The notes under the pieces: model-generated | The model's input: only the letters and a program-made list of their open reading frames with translations | The model's database searches: none | Told to the model about the DNA's origin: nothing | From: Acidobacteriaceae bacterium | GTDB taxonomy: Bacteria > Acidobacteriota > Terriglobia > Terriglobales > Acidobacteriaceae | Length of the DNA stretch: 38,113 nucleotides | Direction of reading: 5' to 3' | Assembly: GCA_025934135.1 (NCBI GenBank) | Contig: JAICYR010000012.1 | Span: 1-38,113, forward strand | Shown: piece by piece, positions 26,233 through 34,068 of the stretch | Numbering within the stretch: the first letter of the stretch is position 1 | Layout: each line of letters begins with the position of its first letter | Position numbers and translations under genes: made by a program

Positions 26233-27552
26233 ATGAGCAAAAGTGAAATTTCTCGAAGGAAGTTTCTTGGTCGAAGCGGCACCGCTGCTTTGGCCCTGCC
26301 CTTGGCCGCGGCCATTCCCGCTGCCATCGAAGCCACGTCCCCTAAAGCAGTCAAGGCGGCAAGCATGGAAGACACCATGCAGTTGCTTCCCAACCGGGTC
26401 CTGACAGCTCGAACGATCGGTTCAACGACCGTGACCATTCCTATCGCAAATCTACCCTCGAATGGAACATCCGACGCTTCAGGGGCCATTCAAAGCGAGA
26501 TAAACAATTTGCCCACGGGCGGCGGAACCATCATCATTCCATGGCAGAATACGGGCGGGAACCAGTGCGTTTACATGCTCAATACGCAGGCCCGAACCGA
26601 TGCCGGCGGTAATGATTGCGCAATTTTCCTGAACTCTAACGTCCGACTCCAGTGCAAACCTGGAGTGAAGTTGCAGGCCATGACGGCCAACACGGGCTCC
26701 ACCAAGACAGATCGGGGGTACATGATCAGTTGTAATGGAATCCAGGACGTCGAAATTGCGAATTGCTGGCTGGTTGGGGAGCGTTATACCCACGTCTATT
26801 CCACCATCGGCACAGGGACGGACGAGCATTACTACGGAATTTCGATCACGAATGTAACCGGCATGAATATCCGGGCCACGCAAATCTCGGATTTCACCGG
26901 AGACGGCATATGTCTGGGCGGCACACCCCACGATATCGTCCTCTGCGATGTGCTTTCCACCGGAAACCGAAGGCAGGCCATCAGCATCACCTCCGGCGAA
27001 AACATATACCTCTACGACTCCGAATTCAGCTATACCAGTGGCACGCTGCCCATGGATGGCATTGATATTGAGCCGCAGGGAGGCGCGCACGTGAACGGCG
27101 TCACAATCGAGAACTGCATCATCAAGGGCAATGGCGGGTGTGGCATCCAGTTAAACGCACAAGGGACCAATATTTCCAACGTAAATGTGATGAACTGTCT
27201 GGTCAGCTACAACGAATGGACTGGGTTCATTGCTCAAATGGGCACCACAAAATCTGGAGCGGTCGGCTCAATCACCACTGGGTCGATTTATGGCAGCGCC
27301 TTTTTCCAGAATGGCCAGGAGGGTGTGTCCCTTAGCGGCACCACTTCAAACTATACCGTCGGCGCACGCGATGAATATGGCAACTACACCAATTCATTCG
27401 GCAATAACAAGCTCCGCCTCCCCAATGACATCCAATACCCAAACCAGACTGAGGCGGACACTCAGGGCTATGTATCCGGCAATGACATGAATGTGAGTTC
27501 CAACTCGCTGTCATCAGGCACCGTCGTTCGCTGGAACAGCTATTACTCCTAG
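26233..27552 (+). CDS. Tat-exported right-handed beta-helix protein 2 (paralog)
   Basis: A 439-residue paralog of the preceding gene, closest to it among the four: the signal peptide (ISRRKFLGRSGTAALALPLA), the AIPAAIEATSPKAVKAAS linker, GTSDASGAIQSEINNLPTGG and the CGIQLNAQGTNISNVNVMNC coils are nearly collinear with copy 1. It keeps LVGERYTHVYS, FTGDGICLGG and PMDGIDIEPQG. The start at ATG 26233 gives the same MSKSEISRRKFLG opening as copy 3; an adjacent ATG at 26230 also fits the GGAGA ribosome site, while the frame's first ATG at 26188 would add an unneeded extension. The spacer after it resembles the spacer before it, which indicates duplication of gene plus flank. Confidence 0.78.
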   Translation: MSKSEISRRKFLGRSGTAALALPLAAAIPAAIEATSPKAVKAASMEDTMQLLPNRVLTARTIGSTTVTIPIANLPSNGTSDASGAIQSEINNLPTGGGTIIIPWQNTGGNQCVYMLNTQARTDAGGNDCAIFLNSNVRLQCKPGVKLQAMTANTGSTKTDRGYMISCNGIQDVEIANCWLVGERYTHVYSTIGTGTDEHYYGISITNVTGMNIRATQISDFTGDGICLGGTPHDIVLCDVLSTGNRRQAISITSGENIYLYDSEFSYTSGTLPMDGIDIEPQGGAHVNGVTIENCIIKGNGGCGIQLNAQGTNISNVNVMNCLVSYNEWTGFIAQMGTTKSGAVGSITTGSIYGSAFFQNGQEGVSLSGTTSNYTVGARDEYGNYTNSFGNNKLRLPNDIQYPNQTEADTQGYVSGNDMNVSSNSLSSGTVVRWNSYYS

Positions 27553-27561
27553 CAGGCCCTG

Positions 27562-27613
27562 TTCTTGAAGCCAGAAAAGTCATCATCAACCTGGAGTCGC
27601 CTGCGTGCGGACC
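27562..27613 (+). repeat. Duplicated intergenic segment, copy B
   Basis: The counterpart of 26151-26197, after beta-helix gene 2. Here the same block forms the left arm of a strong terminator-like hairpin that copy A lacks. Confidence 0.55.
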
Positions 27614-27641
27614 CAAATCCTCTACGCAGGCGGCTTTCATT
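27595..27641 (+). terminator. Intrinsic terminator-like hairpin after beta-helix gene 2
   Basis: CGCCTGCGT (27598-27606) pairs with ACGCAGGCG (27624-27632); the stem extends outward by a G-U, a G-C and an A-T pair. The loop is 17 bases and TTTCATTTT follows. It may end or attenuate transcription between paralogs 2 and 3. Confidence 0.65.
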
Positions 27642-27689
27642 TTCCACTTCCGGAATTCCGGTTAACTCAATTTTATTGGAGACCCAAAG

Positions 27690-29072
27690 ATGAGCAAAAG
27701 TGAGATATCTCGTAGAAAATTCCTTGGTGGAACCGGGTCCCTGGCCCTCGCGCTCCCCCTGGCTTCGCTTCCCGCCGCGGCGCAGATCGGAAGCGTGCCG
27801 CAAAACTTTAGCGGACAAAGAAGCCACCCGGCGCTGATCCCCTACAGGGAATTGCCCGTTCGCCAGCGCGGCGAAACCGTCATTATGGTTGACCCGCCCA
27901 CCGATGGGGTCTCCGACTGCGCCCCCGCCATTCAGGCCGCGATCGACTCACTGCCGGAAGACGGCGGCACTGTCCTGGTACGTTACCACCAGACGCAAAG
28001 CGGCGACAGAGACTGCGTTTATATGATCGACACCGGTGCCCGTGTCTGGACTGGCCCCAAAAAGCCCCACTACGGGATTATGTTGCGTTCCAACATGCTT
28101 CTCGACTTCGAACCTGGGGTTCAGTTGCAGATAACACCGAACAATTTTGCTGTGTCGTATGCCGTTTGGGTCAACCAGAGCCACGACGTCGAGATTGCCA
28201 ATATGAATCTCATCGGAGAACGCTTTGCTCATACCATGTCCGGTTCCGGAACAGACGAGTGGGGGTTTGGACTTTTCGTTCATGGATGCAACGGCATTAC
28301 TCTCCGGTCATCGTACATTGCAAACTTTGAGGGAGATGGCATCAGTATGGCCTATGCAGGCAATCCGCCGACTCTCCCCACCGACATTGTCGTCTGGGAT
28401 ACCGTTTGCACGGGCAACCGGAGGCAGGCTGTAAGCATTGTCGCCGGCAATGGCATTTACCTGTTCGATTCCGAATTCAGCAATACGCACGGAACAGCCC
28501 CTGCTGACGGCATTGATATTGAAGTGGAATGGATAGAAGCGCCCATCAGCAATATCACGATCGACAACTGCATCATCCGAAACAATCAGGCAAATGCCGT
28601 CGAACTGAATTCAAGCGGCGGCATGTCCATAACCAACGTGAACATTACCAACAGCGTGCTCGCCGGCAACTATTCCGGCGTGTACGCAGGTGTACGCGGC
28701 AAGGGCAGCGTTTTGGATACCGCGACCATTTATGGCAATGCCATCTACCAGAATCGAGCCGCAGGCATATATCTGCGCGGCGCGCCAACCCACTTCACCA
28801 TTGGAGGGTCTCAGTCCTGCGACCCACACAACAATTCTTTCGCCAATAACCTGGTGACTGGTTCCCACAAATATATTTATCCCATCTCAGCCCAACAACA
28901 GGCGCAAGGCTACAACGCCGGTTCGGACATGAGCTTTTCCGACACGGCGCTCGCACCCGGCGCCAACAACGTTGTAGGCTGGAACTTTTTCTACTCTCCT
29001 AACGCATCGATCACGGGAGCACAGCAACACCCATGCAATATGCAAGAACCCGCATCGAGACAGGGTTCTTAG
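27690..29072 (+). CDS. Tat-exported right-handed beta-helix protein 3 (paralog)
   Basis: A 460-residue paralog with twin-arginine signal ISRRKFLGGTGSLALALPLA. GVSDCAPAIQAAIDSLPEDGG starts the helix and is followed by repeated coils (DVEIANMNLIGERFAHTMSG, NITIDNCIIRNNQANAVELN, NVNITNSVLAGNYSGVYAGV). It keeps GTDEWGFG, FEGDGISM, NRRQAVSIVAGNGIYLFDSE and PADGIDIE. Copies 3 and 4 share features not seen in copies 1 and 2, such as RGETVI/RGATVI before the first coil, a pro-region with EL-P-RQRG-type residues and GGSQS/GGSSS before the end, so they form a second subgroup. The ribosome site GGAG lies eight bases before ATG. A terminator follows the stop. Confidence 0.78.
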   Translation: MSKSEISRRKFLGGTGSLALALPLASLPAAAQIGSVPQNFSGQRSHPALIPYRELPVRQRGETVIMVDPPTDGVSDCAPAIQAAIDSLPEDGGTVLVRYHQTQSGDRDCVYMIDTGARVWTGPKKPHYGIMLRSNMLLDFEPGVQLQITPNNFAVSYAVWVNQSHDVEIANMNLIGERFAHTMSGSGTDEWGFGLFVHGCNGITLRSSYIANFEGDGISMAYAGNPPTLPTDIVVWDTVCTGNRRQAVSIVAGNGIYLFDSEFSNTHGTAPADGIDIEVEWIEAPISNITIDNCIIRNNQANAVELNSSGGMSITNVNITNSVLAGNYSGVYAGVRGKGSVLDTATIYGNAIYQNRAAGIYLRGAPTHFTIGGSQSCDPHNNSFANNLVTGSHKYIYPISAQQQAQGYNAGSDMSFSDTALAPGANNVVGWNFFYSPNASITGAQQHPCNMQEPASRQGS

Positions 29073-29097
29073 TAGTCCTCTTTGACCATTGCCGAAG

Positions 29098-29127
29098 ACA
29101 GCCGGGCTTGGCGAGCCGGCTGTTTTT
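29098..29127 (+). terminator. Intrinsic terminator after beta-helix gene 3
   Basis: ACAGCCGG (29098-29105) pairs with CCGGCTGT (29116-29123) around a ten-base loop, followed by TTTTC. Gene 4 therefore probably needs readthrough or its own promoter. Confidence 0.8.
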
Positions 29128-29147
29128 CATAACAATCCGACGCAACA

Positions 29148-29175
29148 GCGCCCTGTGGCAATGCTGGCAGGGCGC
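29148..29175 (+). other. Inverted repeat upstream of beta-helix gene 4
   Basis: GCGCCCTG (29148-29155) and CAGGGCGC (29168-29175) form a perfect 8-bp stem with a 12-base loop, 27 bases before ATG 29203. No T-run follows. It could be an operator or a leader hairpin for the last paralog. Confidence 0.4.
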
Positions 29176-29202
29176 AACTTAAAAAGGCAGAAAACTTATC
29201 TT

Positions 29203-30588
29203 ATGAGCATCAGCAAACTATCGCGGAGAAACTTTCTCGGCGGCACCAGTTCCCTTGCCATTGCCCTCCCCTTCGCCTCCATTCCCGCCATCGCGGAAAA
29301 GAAGCACATCAGGAATTCGAGCCTCACGCCTGAGCTGCCGTCGAGGAAGCTTCCCGCTCGCAAGCGCGGCGCAACTGTCATCACGGTTGATCTGCCGATT
29401 GACGGCGTTTCGGATTGCTCGAAGGCAATCAACGATGCAATCAACGCTCTGCCGGGGGACGGTGGAACCGTCTGGGTGCCTTACCAGAAGACTGGCGGCT
29501 CTAAAGACTGCATTTACAAAATAAACACCACCGCCAATACCTACACCTCTCCAAAAAGACCGAATCACGGTCAGCCTTATGGAATCAAACTGCGATCGAA
29601 CATGCTGCTCCAGCTTGAGCCCGGCGTTCAGCTAAGGGCTATGCCAACGAATGTGGCGCGGGCTTACGTGCTCTTCGCTTCCGATGTTCACGATATCGAG
29701 ATTGCGAATGGAGCCATTATCGGCGACCGCCATGAGCATACCAATTCCGGAAAGGGCACCGACGAATGGGGCCATGGTATGCAGATCCTTGGAGTCAGGC
29801 AAGCTACCATTCGTTCGATTTATATATCGGATTGCGAAGGCGATGGCATTTGTGTTGGCCGCGGCCCATCATCTCGCACCAACGATCTGATCATCTGCGA
29901 TGTAATCAGCACTCGCAATCGCAGACAGGCCCTAAGCATCACCAATGGTGACAATATCTCGGTCTTCGATTCCGAGTTCAGCTATACGCATGGAACAGCG
30001 CCGCAGGATGGTATAGACATTGAACCCGATGGGACGGGACAGGTAAATAACCTGACCATCGACAACTGCATTCTGCGAGGCAACGAGGCTTCCGGAATTG
30101 AAGTAAACGCGAGCCATGGCTCAAGCATTCGCAACCTGACTATCACGAACTGCGTGATGCGCGACAACGTCTACTCCGGCTTCTTTACCGTTCAAAAGGG
30201 GACGGCGGTTCTGGACAATGGCGTGCTGTACGGAAATGCGTTCTATCAGAACCGCTACATTGCTGTGCAACTCGCCGGCAAAACCACAAAGTTCACAATT
30301 GGCGGTTCCAGTTCCACTGATTCTCGGAACAACCTGTTCGCCAATAACGAAATCAGCGCTTCACGCCAGGTCATTTACCCAATCACCGCCCGCCGCCCTA
30401 AGAAGGGTTATATCGCCGGGCCAGACATGGCCTTTCGTGTTGCATCCCTCGCACCCGACGCCAACAACGTCGTCGCGTGGAATTACTTTTCCTCCCCGGA
30501 AGCACCGCCCACTCAACCAGAAAAGCACTCCGGCGCCGACAGCAAATCGCCCGCGGAGGGGCACAACGATCCTCGCCGCACGCGCTAG
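29203..30588 (+). CDS. Tat-exported right-handed beta-helix protein 4 (paralog)
   Basis: A 461-residue paralog whose twin-arginine signal is LSRRNFLGGTSSLAIALPFA. ATG 29203 is chosen because it opens this signal; the frame is open from 29089, but that stretch includes the terminator of the previous gene. The helix begins GVSDCSKAINDAINALPGDG and continues with DIEIANGAIIGDRHEHTNSG, GTDEWGHGMQ, CEGDGICVGR, NRRQALSITNGDNISVFDSE and PQDGIDIEPDG, all aligned with copies 1-3. The C-terminus adds a Pro- and Lys-rich tail (PTQPEKHSGADSKSPAEGHN) of about 25 residues absent from copies 1 and 2. The ribosome site is poor. Function as for the other paralogs, unknown. Confidence 0.77.
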   Translation: MSISKLSRRNFLGGTSSLAIALPFASIPAIAEKKHIRNSSLTPELPSRKLPARKRGATVITVDLPIDGVSDCSKAINDAINALPGDGGTVWVPYQKTGGSKDCIYKINTTANTYTSPKRPNHGQPYGIKLRSNMLLQLEPGVQLRAMPTNVARAYVLFASDVHDIEIANGAIIGDRHEHTNSGKGTDEWGHGMQILGVRQATIRSIYISDCEGDGICVGRGPSSRTNDLIICDVISTRNRRQALSITNGDNISVFDSEFSYTHGTAPQDGIDIEPDGTGQVNNLTIDNCILRGNEASGIEVNASHGSSIRNLTITNCVMRDNVYSGFFTVQKGTAVLDNGVLYGNAFYQNRYIAVQLAGKTTKFTIGGSSSTDSRNNLFANNEISASRQVIYPITARRPKKGYIAGPDMAFRVASLAPDANNVVAWNYFSSPEAPPTQPEKHSGADSKSPAEGHNDPRRTR

Positions 30589-30793
30589 GAACAGAACGGA
30601 AGTCTCGCTATCGATGTTTGCAGAAAAGAGCGGCTTCACCAAAGTGTGCCGTCACTGCGTCCTGGCGATGAAATCAGGATGTAACGTCGCTCTTATGCTG
30701 TGGGTCTCTCCCACCGCTACCCTGGTCCGGGTACTTTACCGGGTCGGCGGAGTCTGGCCATAGTCCGGCCGCAGTAGCGTAAGCCCCAAACGC

Positions 30794-30815
30794 AAAACGC
30801 AGCCCGCAGGCTGCG
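30794..30815 (-). terminator. Intrinsic terminator of the ferredoxin gene
   Basis: On the minus strand CGCAGCC, a TGCG loop and GGCTGCG are followed by TTTT. The stem is 7 bp (30798-30804 with 30809-30815). It lies 22 bases past the ferredoxin stop. The 248-base stretch 30589-30836 holds this and no convincing gene. Confidence 0.8.
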
Positions 30816-30836
30816 CGTTGCATAATCAGATATATC

Positions 30837-31097
30837 CTACCGGCCGTAATGCGCGGCGTTCTTTCCCGCGTAATCGGCCCACTTCTCCGGCAGATCATCT
30901 GCCGCGAAGATCGCCGAAACCGGGCACACCGGGACGCAGGCGCCGCAATCGATGCACTCCACCGGGTCGATGAACAGTTGGTCGCTGCCTTCGAAGTCGC
31001 CTTCGTCTTTCTTGGGATGAATGCAGTCCACCGGGCACGCGTCCACGCAGGCGGAGTCTTTTGTGCCGATGCAGGGTTCAGCGATTACGTAAGCCAT
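30837..31097 (-). CDS. fdxA: 7Fe (3Fe-4S/4Fe-4S) ferredoxin, FdxA-type
   Basis: An 86-residue soluble electron carrier. Cysteines at 9, 17 and 58 fit the 3Fe-4S cluster and those at 21, 48, 51 and 54 fit the 4Fe-4S cluster of Azotobacter ferredoxin I-type proteins; Cys25 is extra. Sequence landmarks are CIGTKDSACVDACPVDCIHP and CIDCGACVPVCPVSAI. The C-terminus (LPEKWADYAGKNAAHYGR) is typical of this group. The ribosome site AGAGG stands seven bases before ATG. The gene lies alone on the minus strand between glycan genes and has its own terminator, so it is probably an unrelated housekeeping redox gene. An attractive but unsupported idea is that it feeds electrons to a sulfatase-maturing radical SAM enzyme elsewhere. 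Confidence 0.92.
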   Translation of the reverse strand: MAYVIAEPCIGTKDSACVDACPVDCIHPKKDEGDFEGSDQLFIDPVECIDCGACVPVCPVSAIFAADDLPEKWADYAGKNAAHYGR

Positions 31098-31273
31098 GGC
31101 AAATCCTCTTTTGGGGTCTGTTGAGATTTAGACAACACAATTGTACCGCGAGAGCGGGCAAGGCAAAAATAGTTGAAAAATCGGTCGAGGCGGGCCCGCT
31201 CCGACTGGAAGGCGGACTGGACAGCAGCGACGCAGCAACGTTTACTCGTAACGACACCTTTTCAGGAGTTTCC

Positions 31274-33196
31274 ATGCGCTTAAATCTCCGCAAACCTCTC
31301 GTGTCCATCGCAGCCCTCGGACTTGCCCTCACCGCCACCGCGCAGTCCAGGCCACCCGTCACGCTCGACATTCACGTCAACCAGGTCAAGGCTCAGGCCA
31401 GCCCCATGCTTCACGGCCTCATGACTGAGGAGATCAACTACTCCTACGACGGCGGCCTTTACGGCGAGCTGGTCCGCAACCGCGAGTTCCATCCGAACGA
31501 CTCATGGCTGACCGCCATCGAGGGCTGGAAGTCGGTCAATCATGGCGGGGCTGAGTCCTCCTTTGTTGAGGACAAGACCACCGGCCCCAGCCAGGCCATT
31601 TCTTACAGCGCCAAGGTCACTGTCGAAAGCGCCAGCGCCTCCGCGCGCGCGGGCCTTGCGAATGAAGGCTACTGGGGCATTCCCGTGCGGCCCTCCACCA
31701 CCTATAAAGGATCGTTCTACGCCAAGGCGAGTGGCGAAAGCGGCCCCATTCACGTGGCGCTGGTGAACGACAACACCGGAGTTGAGGCGGCGCACGCCGA
31801 CGTTCCCGCGCTCACCAGCGACTGGAAGCAGTACCATTTCACCCTCACGACCAACGGCGCGGTGCGGCCGTCGTCGCTGTATCGGCTGGAAGTGACCGCC
31901 GCGCGTCCGGGAACCTTCTGGTTCAGCATGGTCTCGCTCTTTCCGCCGACCTACAACAATCGGCCGCATGGCAGCCGCATTGACCTGATGGAAAAAATGG
32001 CCGCTTTGCACCCCACGTTCCTGCGCTTCCCCGGCGGAAATTATCTGGAAGGCAACACCATCAAGGAGCGCTTCCAGTGGAAGCAGACCATTGGCCCCGA
32101 CGTTGACCGGCCCACGCACATGGGCCCCTGGGGCTATCGCTCGTCCGATGGAATGGGCCTGCTCGAATTTCTGGACTGGTGCGAGGACCTGCACATGCAG
32201 CCGTTGCTTGCCGTCTACGCCGGCTACTCGCTGCACGGCGAACACGTGGATCCCGGCCCGGACCTCGAGCCTTACGTGAACAATGCGCTGGATGAAATCG
32301 AGTACGTTACCGGAGACACCTCCACCAAATGGGGCGCCGAACGCGCGAAAGACGGCCATCCGAAGCCCTTCGATCTGAAGTATGTCGAGATCGGCAATGA
32401 GGACTGGTTCGACAAGTCAGGCAGCTACGATGGACGCTACGCTCAGTTCTATAAAACCATTAAAGCGAAGTATCCGGACCTTCAACTGATCGCCACCGCT
32501 CCGATTAAGAGCATGAAGCCCGACGTGCTTGACGAGCACTTTTACAAGTCAGCGGACGAGTTCTACGCCGATGTCCACCATTACGACAAGACCGACCGCA
32601 ACGGGCCGAAGATTTTCGTCGGCGAGTGGGCCACGATGGAAGGAAACCCCACCCCCGACTTTGGCGCGGCGCTCGGCGACGCGGCATGGATGACCGGGAT
32701 GGAGCGCAACAGCGACATCGTCATTATGTCCAGCTACGCTCCGATGTTCGTCAACGTTAGCCCCGGAGCCATGCAGTGGCACCCCGACCTCATCGGCTAC
32801 AACGCCATGGAGAGCTACGGCTCGCCCAGCTACTACGCGCAGGTGATGTTCGGGAAGTACCACGGCGACGAGATTCCGCAGACGGACGAGTTGGGCAGCA
32901 ATTCTCGTTTCTTCTATTCTGTAACGCGCGACTCGAAGAACAGCGAGATGTATATCAAGCTGGTCAACGCGGGCTCCGCGCCGCAGCCGGTCGACATCAA
33001 GCTGGACGGCGCAACCGGCGTGGCGCCCATTGCCAACGTGGTGACGCTGAGCGCGAAAACCGAGGCGGCGACCAACTCCATCGACCACCCGAAGAACATT
33101 ATCCCGGTCGAGTCGCGCTTCGAGCGGGCCTCCGGAAACTTCACCTACACGCTTCCGCCGTACTCGATTCAGGTGCTGCGGGTGAGAACCAAATAG
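31274..33196 (+). CDS. Secreted GH51 alpha-L-arabinofuranosidase
   Basis: A 640-residue exported glycosidase with a Sec signal (LVSIAALGLALTATAQS). ATG 31274 follows AGGAG and opens that signal; the frame is open from 31061 but that part overlaps the ferredoxin gene. An N-terminal carbohydrate-binding-like beta-sandwich (about 75-215) is inserted after the first strand (LMTEEINYSYDGGLYGELVRN). The catalytic barrel carries FLRFPGGNYLEG, the acid/base Glu376 in VEIGNEDW, and the nucleophile Glu451 in FVGEWATMEGN, matching GH51. A C-terminal beta domain completes the protein. It releases terminal arabinofuranosyl residues from arabinan, arabinoxylan or arabinogalactan. This is the only soluble exported enzyme of the locus without a twin-arginine signal. 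Confidence 0.92.
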   Translation: MRLNLRKPLVSIAALGLALTATAQSRPPVTLDIHVNQVKAQASPMLHGLMTEEINYSYDGGLYGELVRNREFHPNDSWLTAIEGWKSVNHGGAESSFVEDKTTGPSQAISYSAKVTVESASASARAGLANEGYWGIPVRPSTTYKGSFYAKASGESGPIHVALVNDNTGVEAAHADVPALTSDWKQYHFTLTTNGAVRPSSLYRLEVTAARPGTFWFSMVSLFPPTYNNRPHGSRIDLMEKMAALHPTFLRFPGGNYLEGNTIKERFQWKQTIGPDVDRPTHMGPWGYRSSDGMGLLEFLDWCEDLHMQPLLAVYAGYSLHGEHVDPGPDLEPYVNNALDEIEYVTGDTSTKWGAERAKDGHPKPFDLKYVEIGNEDWFDKSGSYDGRYAQFYKTIKAKYPDLQLIATAPIKSMKPDVLDEHFYKSADEFYADVHHYDKTDRNGPKIFVGEWATMEGNPTPDFGAALGDAAWMTGMERNSDIVIMSSYAPMFVNVSPGAMQWHPDLIGYNAMESYGSPSYYAQVMFGKYHGDEIPQTDELGSNSRFFYSVTRDSKNSEMYIKLVNAGSAPQPVDIKLDGATGVAPIANVVTLSAKTEAATNSIDHPKNIIPVESRFERASGNFTYTLPPYSIQVLRVRTK

Positions 33197-33226
33197 CGGT
33201 CAGCGTTCAGCGTCCAGAAAAGCAAC

Positions 33227-33259
33227 GGGCTCAGGAGCGATCCTGAGCCCTTCTTTTCT
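33227..33259. terminator. Intrinsic terminator after GH51 gene, possibly bidirectional
   Basis: GGGCTCAGGA (33227-33236) pairs with TCCTGAGCCC (33241-33250), loop GCGA, followed by TTCTTTTCT. It lies between convergent GH51 and glutaminyl cyclotransferase genes; a weaker T-rich tract is present on the minus strand too. Confidence 0.9.
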
Positions 33260-33306
33260 GTACCCAAACCTTTCCTGACCGCTGGACGCCGGTCGTTACC
33301 TGGCCC

Positions 33307-34068
33307 CTATTTCTTCACCACTGTAATTTCGAACAGCCTCGGCCAGTCTTTCCCCGTCACGAAGAGGCGATTGTGCGCTGCGTCGTAGGCGATTCCGTTC
33401 AGCACGGCGCCCTCGCCCGTTACTTCAACCGACGGCAGAATTCCCGCCAGATCGATCCAACCCAGCACCTTCCCGGTGCTCGGCGAGATGCGCGCGATCC
33501 GATCCGACATCCACACATTGGCGTAAATCTCGCCGTGAATATATTCCAGTTCGTTCAGGTTCTGCACTGGCTTGCCGCGGTCGGTCACGCGAATACTGCG
33601 CACCTGTTTGAACGTGTCGGGGTCCAAAAAATGGATCGTCTCCGACCCGTCGCTCATGATGAGGTGCTTGCCGTCCTGCGTCAGCCCCCAGCCCTCCCAC
33701 GGATAATGGAATGTCTTGAGCAGCCGAAAGGTCGCACGGTCGTAGACGAATGCCACATGCTTCTTCCAGGTAAGCTGAATCAGCGTGCTGCCCCAATTGG
33801 TCAGGCCCTCGGCAAAATATTGCGACGGCACGCTCACTTCCTTCAGCACCCGCCCGGTTTCCAGGTCCACTTCGCGCAGCGTCGAATGCCCGTTCAACCC
33901 GGTGCTCTCGTACAAATGGCCGCCCAGGTAGATCAGCCCCTGCGTGAACGCCTGCGAGTCATGCGGATACGCATGGACCATGCGATAGCCGTCCACCGCT
34001 TGGGCCTTGCATCCCACCGCGCCCAGCAGAAGCAGGCAAACCAGCCAAGCGATTCTTTCTTTCCTCAT
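33307..34068 (-). CDS. Glutaminyl-peptide cyclotransferase, plant type, exported
   Basis: A 253-residue exported protein. The N-terminus RIAWLVCLLLLGAVGC is a signal peptide, probably with a lipobox ending at Cys20. The rest is a five-bladed beta-propeller as in papaya-type glutaminyl cyclases (PF05096), with YPHDSQAFTQGLIY, LYESTGLNGHSTLREVDLETG, YFAEGLTNWG, GLTQDGKHLIMSDGS, LNELEYIHGEIYANVWMSD and VLNGIAYDAAHNRLFVTGK as blade signatures. It cyclises N-terminal glutamine to pyroglutamate, which protects exported peptides. ATG 34068 overlaps the TGA of the upstream gene (ATGA), so translation is coupled to the inositol monophosphatase gene. Confidence 0.9.
   Translation of the reverse strand: MRKERIAWLVCLLLLGAVGCKAQAVDGYRMVHAYPHDSQAFTQGLIYLGGHLYESTGLNGHSTLREVDLETGRVLKEVSVPSQYFAEGLTNWGSTLIQLTWKKHVAFVYDRATFRLLKTFHYPWEGWGLTQDGKHLIMSDGSETIHFLDPDTFKQVRSIRVTDRGKPVQNLNELEYIHGEIYANVWMSDRIARISPSTGKVLGWIDLAGILPSVEVTGEGAVLNGIAYDAAHNRLFVTGKDWPRLFEITVVKK

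Larger units (their letters stand above)
24825..30588 (+). repeat. Tandem array of four paralogous beta-helix genes
   Basis: Four head-to-tail genes of 439-461 codons share signal type, the first-coil motif, the GDGI and DGI(D/H)IE motifs and overall length. They fall into two pairs (1+2 and 3+4), which suggests an ancient duplication followed by duplication within pairs. The spacers after genes 1 and 2 are also related. Confidence 0.8.

Noticed and set aside
30613-30763. Possible 49-residue ORF after beta-helix gene 4
   Set aside because: It has a weak GGAAG upstream, but no recognisable motif, and its composition gives no sign of a signal or membrane helix beyond chance. It may be a remnant; not enough support.
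31233-31246. Operator-like CAGCAACGTTTACT upstream of GH51
   Set aside because: Only 9 of 14 positions match the LacI-type palindrome and the right half-site is poor. Regulation of GH51 by the same protein remains possible but is not shown.
31061-31273. N-terminal extension of GH51 upstream of ATG 31274
   Set aside because: It overlaps the ferredoxin gene and would bury the Sec signal inside the protein; the ATG at 31274 has a good ribosome site.
33198-33295. Repeated CAGCG/CCAGCG-like words around the GH51 terminator
   Set aside because: GCGTCCAG and CTGGACGC form an 8-bp outer inverted repeat, but the words are simple and degenerate; no further copies were seen, so no repeat family is called.
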